DNA of 64,000 nt, taken from the NCBI RefSeq assembly GCF_010500915.1, contig NZ_JAAAWP010000004.1, forward strand, positions 124,001 to 188,000. Direction: 5' to 3'. Of this stretch, positions 28,013 through 37,225 are shown piece after piece. The notes beneath the pieces were generated by a model. It was not told the DNA's origin and made no database searches. It was given only the letters and a program-made list of their open reading frames with translations. This DNA comes from Alteromonas hispanica. GTDB lineage: Bacteria; Pseudomonadota; Gammaproteobacteria; Enterobacterales; Alteromonadaceae. Both the position numbers and the translations under genes were made by a program. The first letter of the stretch is position 1; each line of letters starts with the position of its first letter.

Positions 28013-29068
28013 ATGTCTCCATGGATAAAACTGCGCAAAATCATGCTGCAATATTTTGCAGAATCTCGCTGGTACACCATATTAGGTGCTACAGCATTTT
28101 ATGCCGTCAGCAGCTATTGGCTGCTGTATGCTGCAAATGAAAACGAACTCATCGGCAATGTCGATTTTCTTTACTGGCTAGCCGTTACTGCCTCAACCGT
28201 AGGTTATGGCGATCTTTCGCCCGTAACCTCAGCGGGTAAACTAATTGTCGCCATTTACGTTATTCCACTAGGCTTGAGTATTTTTGCCATGGTAATTGGC
28301 AGAATGGCTGCCTGGGTGTCTGAACAATGGAGAAAAGGATTATTGGGTATGACTAACTTAGCTGTAGAAAATCATATATTGGTCATTGGCTGGAACGAGC
28401 AGCGCACCATGCTATTGCTTAACTTACTGCTTCAAGAGCGTGAAGCCATGGTGCCGCGGCCAGACATTGTGCTGTGCGTAAAAGCTGATATTAGCAACCC
28501 TATGCCAGGCATAGTGGAGTTCGTCAAAGTTGACTCCTTCAATAAAGACGAAGACATGGACCGAGCCTGCGTTGCATCAGCCGCCACGATTTTAATTGAT
28601 AACCCGCAAGATGATGTAACCATGACCACGGCCCTGTACTGCTCTAGACGTAACCCAGACGCCCATCAAGTAGCTTACTTCGAAGACGAAAGCTTAGTGG
28701 GCTTATTACAAGATCATTGTCCGAAGGTTGAGTGCACGCCAAGCGTAGCGGTAGAAATGTTAGCAAAAGCAGCTTTTGACCCTGGCTCGAGTATGCTGCA
28801 TCACGACTTATTAAGTGTTGATGAGGGTCAAGCTCAGTTCTCAGTAAAAATACCGGCCTCAAGCCCAACCATTTCGGTGGCAAAGCTGTTCATTAATTTA
28901 AAGCGCAAACACGACGCAATATTTATTGGCTATGCCCCAGGTGGGCAGGTAAAAGATATGGTGGTCAACCCTCCCCTTGATGAAAAACTCAACCCGGGAG
29001 ACACCTTGTTTTATATTGCAGTTAGCCGCATTAATGCCATTGACTGGTTAACATTAGACGCAGATTAA
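28013..29068 (+). CDS. Two-TM potassium channel with cytosolic RCK/TrkA-type domains
   Basis: 351 residues. The first membrane segment is at about 22-42; the pore loop has the K+ selectivity filter TVGYGD (62-67), and the second segment (LIVAIYVIPLGLSIFAMVIGRM) follows. Next comes a Rossmann-like domain beginning HILVIGWNEQRT (about 116) and a C-terminal TrkA-C-like part. It resembles ligand-gated K+ channels such as MthK or Kch. Inserted between yjfJ and yjfK; E. coli has no channel in its yjf cluster, though similar neighbourhoods are known elsewhere. AGGGG lies 10 bases before the ATG. Confidence 0.92.
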   Translation: MSPWIKLRKIMLQYFAESRWYTILGATAFYAVSSYWLLYAANENELIGNVDFLYWLAVTASTVGYGDLSPVTSAGKLIVAIYVIPLGLSIFAMVIGRMAAWVSEQWRKGLLGMTNLAVENHILVIGWNEQRTMLLLNLLLQEREAMVPRPDIVLCVKADISNPMPGIVEFVKVDSFNKDEDMDRACVASAATILIDNPQDDVTMTTALYCSRRNPDAHQVAYFEDESLVGLLQDHCPKVECTPSVAVEMLAKAAFDPGSSMLHHDLLSVDEGQAQFSVKIPASSPTISVAKLFINLKRKHDAIFIGYAPGGQVKDMVVNPPLDEKLNPGDTLFYIAVSRINAIDWLTLDAD

Positions 29069-29078
29069 GAGGCTTGCT

Positions 29079-29723
29079 ATGTTCGGTAAACTATTTAAAA
29101 AAACACAACCCGAAGCGCCCAAAACACCAGAAGTCATGGGCTTGTATTTAGGCGGTTCGTTTGAACTCGACAACCTGAAAATGACTCTGTTAGAACCGTC
29201 GCTAACCATTGAAAGCGCCGCGCGCTCTCACCTCATACAGGCCGTTGGAGAGGCGCCTCTTGATACTGGCGGTACCATTTTACGATTTTACACCGACGAC
29301 GATGCTTTTTTGCAGGTGATCCTCGACGGTGGCATGAGTGAAAATCACATTACTGATGTGAAATTATGGCACTTTTACGACACTCAAACTATTGGTAGCG
29401 ATGCGCAGTGGAACAAATGCCTATCGGATATTATTAGTCAGCCTACCTATGAAATTGACGGCACTGTTTTTACACGGGTGTGGGGAGCAATTGGCGACGA
29501 GTCGCCGCCCGTTGCCGTAACAGAGACCACCTATGAAGAAGATGGTGACATTAGTAAAACAGACCAGTTTATGATGCTTTACGAGCGCCCAATAGATAAC
29601 GATCGCGTTGAGACACTGCTTGTTGTGGGTGAGGAAAAACAAGTGGGTAGTAATTTAGACAGATGCTTGGTTATCTCAACCGGCATTGACATTGAACCAG
29701 CAGATTTAACGATTAACGGATAG
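29079..29723 (+). CDS. yjfK: YjfK, DUF2491 family
   Basis: 214 residues, soluble, resembling E. coli YjfK (DUF2491). The family is uncharacterised; visible blocks are VMGLYLGGSFELDNLKMTLLEPSL, GGTILRFYTDDDAFLQVILDGG and the C-terminal QVGSNLDRCLVISTGIDI. Short spacing on both sides (10 bases each) makes it part of the operon with the channel, yjfL, yjfM and yjfC. Its constant company with PspA and a DUF350 membrane protein suggests an envelope-linked role (inference). Confidence 0.85.
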   Translation: MFGKLFKKTQPEAPKTPEVMGLYLGGSFELDNLKMTLLEPSLTIESAARSHLIQAVGEAPLDTGGTILRFYTDDDAFLQVILDGGMSENHITDVKLWHFYDTQTIGSDAQWNKCLSDIISQPTYEIDGTVFTRVWGAIGDESPPVAVTETTYEEDGDISKTDQFMMLYERPIDNDRVETLLVVGEEKQVGSNLDRCLVISTGIDIEPADLTING

Positions 29724-29733
29724 GAACAGAATT

Positions 29734-30153
29734 ATGATGGATACAATCATGCAATCGCTCGCGGGCTTAGACAATTTCGCATTGTACTTTGGCCTTTCTA
29801 TTGTGTTCTTGTTTATTTTTAAACTTGTTTACGCATTAGTTACTCCTCACGACGAATGGAAGTTGGTAAAAGAAGAGAAAAATACCGCAGCTGCGATAGG
29901 TTATGGCGGCGCGATTATCGGTTTTGCGATTGCGCTAGGTAGCGCTGCATCTAACTCTGTTGCGGTAGTAGATTTTGCCATTTGGGCCATAGTGGCAGTT
30001 ATTGCTCAGTCGTTGGCGTTTGGTATTTTGCGCTTTAGTTTTATGCCCAAAATCGCTGAGCGCATTAACAACAACGAGGTGTCGGCAGGCATTATGCTAG
30101 CCAGTATGTCTATTGCTGTAGGCCTACTCAATGCGGCATGCATGACCTATTAA
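29734..30153 (+). CDS. yjfL: YjfL, DUF350 membrane protein
   Basis: 139 residues with four predicted membrane segments (about 16-33, 51-70, 77-97 and 118-136), the DUF350 layout with two repeats. Function unknown; the family is commonly encoded next to YjfC/YgiC-type ATP-grasp enzymes and PspA. Good AGGAACAG site before ATG; a second ATG follows at once. Confidence 0.88.
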   Translation: MMDTIMQSLAGLDNFALYFGLSIVFLFIFKLVYALVTPHDEWKLVKEEKNTAAAIGYGGAIIGFAIALGSAASNSVAVVDFAIWAIVAVIAQSLAFGILRFSFMPKIAERINNNEVSAGIMLASMSIAVGLLNAACMTY

Positions 30154-30163
30154 GGGGGCAGCA

Positions 30164-30877
30164 ATGACAGACTCAATCGATAAAAAATTTACACAACGCA
30201 GTAATGTGATTAAGGCCGACAGTCAAATCACGTCGGCTCAGCCTTCTGAAAACCCTAAGCCCGTGGCCACAACAAAGCGAAGTAAACACATAAACTTAAA
30301 TCGCATGCGTAAGGCGTTTAGTGTGAAGCCACTTACCCTAGGTGTGGCCAGTGTTTTACTTTCTGCATGCGGTGCCGAGCGTGAAGAAGCAAAAATTTAT
30401 ACTTCTATAGACGATTGTAAGCAGGATTATCCAGACGCACTTGAAAAGTGTGAAGCTGCATATCAAACAGCCGTTGATGAGGCCATGCGCACCAGCCCAC
30501 GATTCAACTCAGAATACGATTGTGAGTATGAATTCGGGCCCAACCAGTGCAGAAGTGTAAATACCAATAGCGGCAGTTTTTTTATGCCATTTATGGCTGG
30601 TTATATGGTGAGTTCGCTACTTTCACCTAATCGGTATTACTCACAGCCACTTTATACCTCATCCTCCTATAACTCCCCTTTTCGCTCTCGCTGGATAACG
30701 GCAGACGGTTACGTGTTCGACGGTGATATTCGCAAACGCAACTATCGAGTAAGAAAAGAAACCCTTAAGCCTAAGCCAACAGTGAACCGCACAATGAAAA
30801 GAGGCGGCTTTGGAAGTAGCGTACGCGCTAAATCATCGTGGGGCAGTAGCAGCCGCAAAGGCGGATGGGGCGGCTAG
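30164..30877 (+). CDS. yjfM: YjfM/YgiB-type DUF1190 protein, probable lipoprotein
   Basis: 237 residues. Typical DUF1190 features: a cysteine-bearing segment ([37 protein letters not shown]), [13 protein letters not shown], and a Gly/Ser-rich tail ([20 protein letters not shown]). A lipobox-like LSAC ends at Cys69. The first 47 residues are unusual for a lipoprotein; an internal ATG at 30305 would give a normal 21-residue signal, but GGGGG lies before 30164. Partner of the ATP-grasp protein encoded next. Confidence 0.82.
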   Translation: MTDSIDKKFTQRSNVIKADSQITSAQPSENPKPVATTKRSKHINLNRMRKAFSVKPLTLGVASVLLSACGAEREEAKIYTSIDDCKQDYPDALEKCEAAYQTAVDEAMRTSPRFNSEYDCEYEFGPNQCRSVNTNSGSFFMPFMAGYMVSSLLSPNRYYSQPLYTSSSYNSPFRSRWITADGYVFDGDIRKRNYRVRKETLKPKPTVNRTMKRGGFGSSVRAKSSWGSSSRKGGWGG

Positions 30878-30878
30878 C

Positions 30879-32045
30879 ATGTTTAGAATGCCATGCCAGC
30901 CAAGGAAGGGCTGGCAGCAGCTTGCTTCTGAGTTTGGCTTTAATTTCCACACTATGTACGGTGAGCCCTACTGGGATGAAAGCGCCTATTATCAATTTTC
31001 TATTGAGCAAATTGAAAAAGGCATAGAAGATCCTACAGCCGAACTTCACCAAATGTGCTTGGCTGTTGTAGAGGAAGTGATAAATAGCGAAGCCCTACTC
31101 CAACGCTTTGCTATTCCTCAACAACACTGGGAGCTGGTTCGCTCTAGCTGGTTTAATGCCGATCCTAGCTTATATTCCCGCTTAGATTTAGTTTACAACG
31201 GTTCTGGCCCGGCCAAATTACTGGAAAATAACGCCGACACCCCCACCAGCTTGTATGAATCGGGCTTTTGGCAATGGCTGTGGCTTGAACAAAACGTGAA
31301 TAGCGGGAAGCTGCCAAGGCATGCTGATCAGTTTAACAGCCTACAAGAGAAGCTAGTTCACCGATTCCGTGAAATTACCAAGCATTATAACATTCAGCAA
31401 ATGCATATGGCTTGCTGCCAAGATACCGACGAAGATCGCGGCACTGTACAATATTTGCAAGACTGCGCCGCTGAAGCTGGGTTGCTGACAGACTTTGTTT
31501 TTATTGAAGATATTGGCATTGCTGACACCGGCGTATTTACCGACCTAAACGACTCTCCTATTACCGACTGTTTTAAACTTTATCCTTGGGAATTCATGTT
31601 GCGAGAGGAATTTGGTGACGCATTAAGCGACGCCGACGTAAATTGGTTAGAGCCACCGTGGAAATCGGTTCTCTCGAACAAAGCTCTTTTGCCCATGCTG
31701 TGGAAAATGTTCGAAGGTCATCCTAACTTACTGCCTGCCTACTTTGGCGATGAAGCCCATAAATCCACCGCTCAGGGTAAATGGATTAAAAAGCCTCTTT
31801 ACTCACGAGAAGGCGCAAATGTTTCTATTATCCAAGACGGTAAAGAGAGCGAGCTTAGCAGTGGCCCTTACGGCGAAGAGGGGTTTATTATTCAAGCCTT
31901 TGAGCCCTTGCCAACTTTTGGGCAAAACTATACGTTAATTGGCAGCTGGTTGGTGGACGACATGCCCGCGGGTATTTCAGTAAGAGAAGATACATCGTCG
32001 ATTACCCAAGACTTATCTCGCTATTTGCCGCACATTATTTTATAG
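30879..32045 (+). CDS. yjfC: YjfC/YgiC, glutathionylspermidine synthase-like ATP-grasp protein
   Basis: 388 residues from [12 protein letters not shown], which equals the family length (about 386) and starts one base after the yjfM stop. Longer starts overlap yjfM. ATP-grasp blocks include [46 protein letters not shown] and [17 protein letters not shown]. Homologous to the synthetase domain of Gss, but E. coli YjfC and YgiC lack demonstrated glutathionylspermidine synthase activity, so the substrate stays open. Last gene of the yjf run. Confidence 0.92.
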   Translation: MFRMPCQPRKGWQQLASEFGFNFHTMYGEPYWDESAYYQFSIEQIEKGIEDPTAELHQMCLAVVEEVINSEALLQRFAIPQQHWELVRSSWFNADPSLYSRLDLVYNGSGPAKLLENNADTPTSLYESGFWQWLWLEQNVNSGKLPRHADQFNSLQEKLVHRFREITKHYNIQQMHMACCQDTDEDRGTVQYLQDCAAEAGLLTDFVFIEDIGIADTGVFTDLNDSPITDCFKLYPWEFMLREEFGDALSDADVNWLEPPWKSVLSNKALLPMLWKMFEGHPNLLPAYFGDEAHKSTAQGKWIKKPLYSREGANVSIIQDGKESELSSGPYGEEGFIIQAFEPLPTFGQNYTLIGSWLVDDMPAGISVREDTSSITQDLSRYLPHIIL

Positions 32046-32169
32046 CGTTATCACCCTTTTAGCATCATAGCTTGAGTATTGCTTACCTAGCTCTGGAACC
32101 TTTAAGCAAGCAAGACACGCTAAAAATTGTAAAAAGGTACGTGGCAACGATAAATAAAAAGGATTCACT

Positions 32170-32712
32170 ATGGAGTCTCTGTCTATGCAGATTCGTATTA
32201 TTCTCACACTAGGTGCGCTGTTAATTCTTATTGAAGTAGCAAACCTTCTTACGGGCAATTCACTCAATGCATTTGGTGTTGTTCCCCGTTCTCTTGGGCA
32301 CTTGCCTTTTATTTTTACAGCGCCATTTCTGCACGGCACGCCCACACATTTAATGGCCAACCTTTTACCCCTTATGCTGTTTATGTGGCTTACTATGCAA
32401 TGGGGTAAACGCACCTTTATTATTGCTACCCTTTGCGCGCTGCTTATAGGCGGGTTAGGCGTGTGGGTGTTTGGCAGAAGTGCAACTCATATAGGCGCTA
32501 GCGGCATGGTATATGGGTATTTCGGCTTTTTAGTACTGGCAGGGTTTCGCAGTAATAAAATGAGATATTTGTTAATTTCTCTTGTGGTAGCGGCGCTTTA
32601 CGGTGGAATGTTGGTCGGCGTGTTGCCTACTTCAAAATTTATTTCTTTTGAATATCATTTATTTGGCTTTCTAGGCGGGTTATTTGCCGCATGGCACTGG
32701 GCACGCAAATAA
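32170..32712 (+). CDS. Rhomboid-family intramembrane serine protease
   Basis: 180 residues, six predicted membrane segments. Key residues are present: HxxxN (His60, Asn64, THLMAN) in TM2, the nucleophile Ser111 in GASG, and His163 in EYHLFGFLGG. This fits an active Ser-His dyad in the membrane. Substrates are not predictable from sequence. AAGGA precedes the ATG. It lies 124 bases after yjfC; membership of that operon is uncertain. Confidence 0.92.
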   Translation: MESLSMQIRIILTLGALLILIEVANLLTGNSLNAFGVVPRSLGHLPFIFTAPFLHGTPTHLMANLLPLMLFMWLTMQWGKRTFIIATLCALLIGGLGVWVFGRSATHIGASGMVYGYFGFLVLAGFRSNKMRYLLISLVVAALYGGMLVGVLPTSKFISFEYHLFGFLGGLFAAWHWARK

Positions 32713-32756
32713 GTTTCCGTATAATCAAAGCATGAAATTAGACGTTATAGATTAAT

Positions 32757-33458
32757 ATGTCAGCAGTACAACAACCTTCACAAAAAAATCAGGGGTTCTT
32801 TGGCAACCTAGCCTTCAACATTATTATCCCTGTCGTACTGATGAGCTACGCAAGCTCTGAAGATTATTTAGGACCGGCATGGAGTATTGTTGCCGCGCTG
32901 AGCTTTCCTATTGGTTATGGACTTTACGATTTAAAGCAGTCGGGTAAGGTAAACGGCTTTTCGATCTTAGGGATAATCAGTGTATTGCTTACCGGTGGTT
33001 TCAGCCTTTTAAAACTTCCAGCAGAATACATCGCCATAAAAGAAGCAGCGATACCTGCAGTAATAGGCATTGCGGTATTAGTAACGCAATACAGTGAAAA
33101 ACCGCTGGTAAAGATGCTTATTCTTAACGACCAAATAATAAATTGGCCGCACTTAAACGAGGTGCTTGATGCAAAAGGTAAGCAGGTTGAATTTAATAAA
33201 AAAGTGGCAGTAAGCTCCTACATTGTTGCCAGCTCTTTCTTTTTGTCTTCGGCGCTTAACTATATTCTCGCAAAAATGATTTTGGTTAGCGAACCAGGCA
33301 CTACAGCCTACACGGAAGAGCTAGGTAGAATGACTGCACTTAGTTACCCAGTTATTGTGATTCCGAGCATGGTGTTGTTAATTGCAGCCTTGTGGTATCT
33401 GTTTGCACAGATAAAAAAAGTTACCGGTGAAGAATTAGATAACTTTATTAATCAGTAA
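32757..33458 (+). CDS. VC0807-type inner-membrane protein
   Basis: 233 residues with about five or six membrane segments (IIIPVVLMSYAS, WSIVAALSFPIGYGLYDL, FSILGIISVLLTGGFSLL, VIGIAVLVTQY, VASSFFLSSALNYIL, VIVIPSMVLLIAALWYLF). I recognise it as the VC0807-like family of unknown function, distantly like septation protein A. The ribosome-binding site is weak. Downstream is an imperfect hairpin (33495-33525). Confidence 0.75.
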   Translation: MSAVQQPSQKNQGFFGNLAFNIIIPVVLMSYASSEDYLGPAWSIVAALSFPIGYGLYDLKQSGKVNGFSILGIISVLLTGGFSLLKLPAEYIAIKEAAIPAVIGIAVLVTQYSEKPLVKMLILNDQIINWPHLNEVLDAKGKQVEFNKKVAVSSYIVASSFFLSSALNYILAKMILVSEPGTTAYTEELGRMTALSYPVIVIPSMVLLIAALWYLFAQIKKVTGEELDNFINQ

Positions 33459-33494
33459 CAATTAATCAGTAGGGCGGGCACCCTATCTTTAAAA

Positions 33495-33525
33495 CAAGCC
33501 ATGGCATTTCTTTTGCCGTGGCTTG
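33495..33525. terminator. Hairpin after the VC0807-type gene, possible terminator
   Basis: 12-bp stem CAAGCCATGGCA / TGCCGTGGCTTG with one wobble pair and a 7-base loop. No T-run on the plus strand; on the minus strand TTTTAAAG follows. It may be a weak or Rho-assisted stop. Confidence 0.45.
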
Positions 33526-33713
33526 AACGTTACTTCTATCCCTCATCTCAAGTCACCTCTTTAAAAGCGAATAAGCATTGCACCATAAGCACCATCTAAG
33601 CGTATAAGCTTTCGAAATGAGGCGGGCTGAAAAGCGCTGCACCAGTGCTTTGCCTCTATGCTTTTTTATTAAATATCGTTTGACCTCAAATGCACGGGCG
33701 GCGCATTCTCCAT

Positions 33714-34445
33714 ATGCTAAAAATTGAAAAATTATCTAAAACCTACGATACCGTTAGTACACCTATTCTTTCTGCGCTAGATCTGGTTGTTGAAAGTGGG
33801 CAATCTGTGAGCATTCAGGGGGCGTCTGGCTGCGGTAAATCTACGCTGCTTTCGCTTATTGCCGGCTTTGATAGTCCAACCTCGGGCAGCATCGCTATCA
33901 ACGATTACTGTTTACGGCCTGTAAAAGACCCTGCCCATGAAATTGATAACAACAAAAGCGCGTCGCTACAAAGTAAATACGTAGACGAATTTCGAAAAAA
34001 CGAGCTGGGAATTGTATTTCAAAGTTACAACTTATTTGATTGCTTCAATGCGTGGGACAATATTGCGTTTACCGCAAGACTAAAAGGAAACTATAACAAG
34101 CACTATCAGACTGAACTTATGCAGCAATTAAATATACTGCAGCTTGCTAAAAAGCCTATCTCGCAGCTCTCCGGCGGCGAACAGCAACGCTGCGCTATTG
34201 CAAGAGCGTTGGTGCACAAACCTTCACTGGTACTGGCAGACGAGCCTACTGGTAACTTAGATGAGGCCACCAGCCAAGCGGTTTCAGATATACTTTTCGA
34301 CGTGTGCCGTAAAATGAATACCACTTTGCTGGTAGTAACCCATAGCGCTGATGTTGCTCTAAAAGCTGACAATCCACTTTGGCTGCACGCAGGCAAGCTG
34401 TTTACAGACAAAGCATTAACAACGCCATGGAGCCATAGCCCATAG
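33714..34445 (+). CDS. ABC transporter ATP-binding protein (LolD/MacB/AttE type)
   Basis: 243 residues from MLKIEKLSKTYD. Walker A GASGCGKS (36-43), signature LSGGEQQR, Walker B LVLADEPTGNLD and the H-loop VVTHSADVA are intact; the GNLDEATS block is typical of ATPases that work with FtsX-like permeases. An upstream ATG at 33690 is possible; neither has a clear ribosome-binding site. With the following permease and AttH-like lipoprotein it forms an operon resembling attEFGH. These systems usually act in lipoprotein or lipid handling rather than import (inference). Confidence 0.9.
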   Translation: MLKIEKLSKTYDTVSTPILSALDLVVESGQSVSIQGASGCGKSTLLSLIAGFDSPTSGSIAINDYCLRPVKDPAHEIDNNKSASLQSKYVDEFRKNELGIVFQSYNLFDCFNAWDNIAFTARLKGNYNKHYQTELMQQLNILQLAKKPISQLSGGEQQRCAIARALVHKPSLVLADEPTGNLDEATSQAVSDILFDVCRKMNTTLLVVTHSADVALKADNPLWLHAGKLFTDKALTTPWSHSP

Positions 34446-34466
34446 TCAATAGTCCATAGCCCATAG
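34433..34466. repeat. 21-bp direct repeat at the ATPase/permease junction
   Basis: CCATAGCCCATAG occurs at 34433-34445 and 34454-34466, a period of 21 bases. The first copy contains the ATPase stop codon, and the second ends at the AGGA that must act as the permease ribosome-binding site. Confidence 0.75.
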
Positions 34467-34468
34467 GA

Positions 34469-37225
34469 ATGATCTTGAAAAGAACATTAGCGCTAACTCT
34501 AAAAACCCTATTGGCGATGTCGCGGGTGCGGCCGTGGGAGCCATTGCTCATCATGTTCGCCATTATTTTAGCCAACGCTGGGCTTATCACTGTACTGCTT
34601 ATTAATGAGGGCGCGTCGCAAGGTGAACTTGTAAACGGGCAAAGCTCTCTGTTTAGCGGCAGTGTTGTTACCGCAAGCGAAGGCTATACCCTCACCAAGG
34701 CCCACTATGCAAAAGCAAGAATAGGCGGAGCCACCCAGCTGATTGCCTTCGCTCAAAAAGAGTACCCTTTTTATTGTGAGCAGTCTGATGACAATATCAA
34801 TAGAACGGACACCAATAGAGCCGATGCCGATAGAGCTAAAGCTTCCGCGCGCTCACTCATCTTACTCGGCATAGACACACAAGCGTTATACAGCTACCCG
34901 TTTGATAATACTAATGGCGAAAATGGTAGAGAGAGCAGAGACAGCACCAAAAATATAGCTAACTCAGGTATCGGCCTGTTTAACGGTATAGCTAATCAAA
35001 CTGCCTCCACATTAAAATATGAACAGGTCGCTCCTGCGATAACAGCAGGTGTACACCCTTTAACCATGGCGAAACTGGCCTGCAACAACGTGTCGATTGC
35101 AAAAACAGACATCGCGGCGACAACATTAAACCATGCAACACCGCGCTTTCGGTTAGGTACAAGCACTGCAGTACCTAAAGACAACATATTAGTTTCTATT
35201 GCAGATTTTTATCGTCAGGATGTCACTACTGAAACCTTGCCACTTTCAGGGTTTATTTCGTTAACGCCTTTATCAAAAGAACAGATTAAAGATCTAAAAA
35301 GCATTATTCCCGTGCCCATCAATGTGCAGCAGCTGAGTAATTCACAGCAAGACACCGGCTCGTTGCCCGACAGTTTTAAGCTTAACCTTTGGGCAATGGG
35401 AGCGCTTATGGCGGTGGTGGCACTTTTTATTGTGTTAAACGCATTGAATTTAATGTATCGCACACGACTTCCCAACATAATAAGGCTTAGACAGCTTGGT
35501 ATAGCAAGCCGGTACTTAACGATAGGGCTACTCATAGAGCTCTTTTTATATTGCTTAGTGAGTGTTCCCATAGGATGTGCTTTAGGTTTTTATGCAGCGT
35601 CTATGCTGTCTCCCATTATTAGCGGAACATTTTCTTCATTGTTCGACGCGGTATTTGTAACACCCAATGTTAGCTTGCTTTCAACCTTGTCTTTATCGGT
35701 GTGCATTACTTTTTTGGCGTTAGGTATTTTTGCTCTGCTGCCTGCGAAGCAGCTTTCAGGGGCGCTTTCAATTAACAATGTAAAAGCCGCACCTGCATTT
35801 ACTAAACGGTTTGTGATTTGCACTACGCTAGCTGGATTAAGTCTGTTACTCGTTGCCCAATGGTTTGTGTCATCAACACTGCATGCTCTTTTATTTGTTG
35901 CATTGTTGCTGCTGGTTAGCTGTACGCTGGTGATTTTATGGCTGCCCTTGCTGGCAAACTGGGTGGTATCTATTACGCCCACCCACAAGCCTGTTTTGCA
36001 TTTTATTATTGCCAGCACGGCTCAACTTTCCTCTCGCACAAAACTGGCAGTGTGCGCCTTTTTCATTGCGCTTACCGCCAATATTGGAATGAACGTTATG
36101 ACCGACAGCTTTCGCTCGGCAACAGAAAGCTGGTTAACACAACGTCTTTATGCACCAGCGTATCTATACACAGACGTACCTCTTTCTGAAATTGTGTTGC
36201 CTGAAGGCGCAGTAGCCACGCCCCTTTTAAGACTTCAGGGTAAATTAGCAGGCAATAAACTTGAAAGTTCGAAGGCAAACGCATTTGCTGTATCAATAAG
36301 CAGCTACCCTACTCATAACGAGGGGAAGCTAGCATTTGTGGTAGATAGCGAAGTGCAGAACGCATGGACAAAATTTGAAAAAGGTAAAGGTGTCTATATA
36401 AATCAGCAGCTTGCATTTGCTCACGATATAGAAATTGGCGATACGCTTACAATAAACAGCATTGCCGCTGAAAACGTTGCCTCTGGTAATGTTGCTTCTG
36501 GAAATATTGCTTCTGGAAATGTTGCTTCTGGAAATACGTATTCCAAAATGACGAATAACCATTATTTCAGTAGTACGCCGTCGTTTAATGTACTGGGTAT
36601 CTATCCTGACTATGGCAGCATGCGCTCACAAATCTTACTTCCACTCTCCCAGTTCAACAGGGCTACTATTGGCGATGAGGCTTTTTCTGGAGTGCTTGCA
36701 ATTTCATACAATAATAAGGAAATGTCAGCTTACCTATCGAATACCGACATACTGGATGCTCAGGGAAACTTATTCACTAGAGACGAACTACTCAAGCTTT
36801 CCATGGATACCTTCGATAAGACCTTTATCTTAACTGACGGGCTTAATATTACTACGCTGCTAGTGGCCGGCATTGCGTTTGCCGTCTCTTTGAGCATATT
36901 GTCGCTAAGCAATGCTTCGTCGCTATCTGTATTGCGGGCACTTGGTGTGAGTAAAACTAGGGTAAAGTTAAGCTTGCTGGGACAATATATTTTCTTGTGC
37001 ATACTAACCGCCTTACTTGCTGTGCCGTTCGGCATTTACCTGGCCTATGTATTTATTTTTCAGGTAAATAGGCTGGCTTTTAACTGGGTTTACCCCCTTT
37101 CGATTGATGCTGGCGTTATTATTACAAGTGTAGCCGTGTCTCTTGGCATTATCTGCCTAGTTATTGCGCTTCCGCTAGGCAGAATGAAACCTAAAGTCGA
37201 TTTACGTCAGGATACCCCACTGTGA
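34469..37225 (+). CDS. FtsX/MacB-type ABC permease, fused double unit
   Basis: 918 residues. One membrane helix near the N-terminus, a large extracytoplasmic domain, three helices (about 305-440), a further pair (about 450-530), a second extracytoplasmic domain, and a final FtsX-like block of three helices (LLVAGIAFAVSLSILSLSNA ... IICLVIALPLGRM). This is the layout of paired AttF/AttG permeases in one chain. An in-frame array (VASGN)x4 lies at about 670-689 in the second domain. ATG at 34469 has AGG too close; a TTG at 34475 sits six bases from AGGA and may be the real start. Confidence 0.85.
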   Translation: MILKRTLALTLKTLLAMSRVRPWEPLLIMFAIILANAGLITVLLINEGASQGELVNGQSSLFSGSVVTASEGYTLTKAHYAKARIGGATQLIAFAQKEYPFYCEQSDDNINRTDTNRADADRAKASARSLILLGIDTQALYSYPFDNTNGENGRESRDSTKNIANSGIGLFNGIANQTASTLKYEQVAPAITAGVHPLTMAKLACNNVSIAKTDIAATTLNHATPRFRLGTSTAVPKDNILVSIADFYRQDVTTETLPLSGFISLTPLSKEQIKDLKSIIPVPINVQQLSNSQQDTGSLPDSFKLNLWAMGALMAVVALFIVLNALNLMYRTRLPNIIRLRQLGIASRYLTIGLLIELFLYCLVSVPIGCALGFYAASMLSPIISGTFSSLFDAVFVTPNVSLLSTLSLSVCITFLALGIFALLPAKQLSGALSINNVKAAPAFTKRFVICTTLAGLSLLLVAQWFVSSTLHALLFVALLLLVSCTLVILWLPLLANWVVSITPTHKPVLHFIIASTAQLSSRTKLAVCAFFIALTANIGMNVMTDSFRSATESWLTQRLYAPAYLYTDVPLSEIVLPEGAVATPLLRLQGKLAGNKLESSKANAFAVSISSYPTHNEGKLAFVVDSEVQNAWTKFEKGKGVYINQQLAFAHDIEIGDTLTINSIAAENVASGNVASGNIASGNVASGNTYSKMTNNHYFSSTPSFNVLGIYPDYGSMRSQILLPLSQFNRATIGDEAFSGVLAISYNNKEMSAYLSNTDILDAQGNLFTRDELLKLSMDTFDKTFILTDGLNITTLLVAGIAFAVSLSILSLSNASSLSVLRALGVSKTRVKLSLLGQYIFLCILTALLAVPFGIYLAYVFIFQVNRLAFNWVYPLSIDAGVIITSVAVSLGIICLVIALPLGRMKPKVDLRQDTPL
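36476..36535. repeat. In-frame 15-bp tandem repeat in the permease gene
   Basis: Four 15-bp units (type GTTGCTTCTGGAAAT) at 36476, 36491, 36506 and 36521, differing at few positions. They encode VASGN, VASGN, IASGN, VASGN in the periplasmic domain. The unit number could change in multiples without a frameshift. Confidence 0.9.

Noticed and set aside
30810-30878. Upstream extension of yjfC into yjfM
   Set aside because: It overlaps the Gly/Ser-rich end of yjfM; the ATG at 30879 gives the family length.
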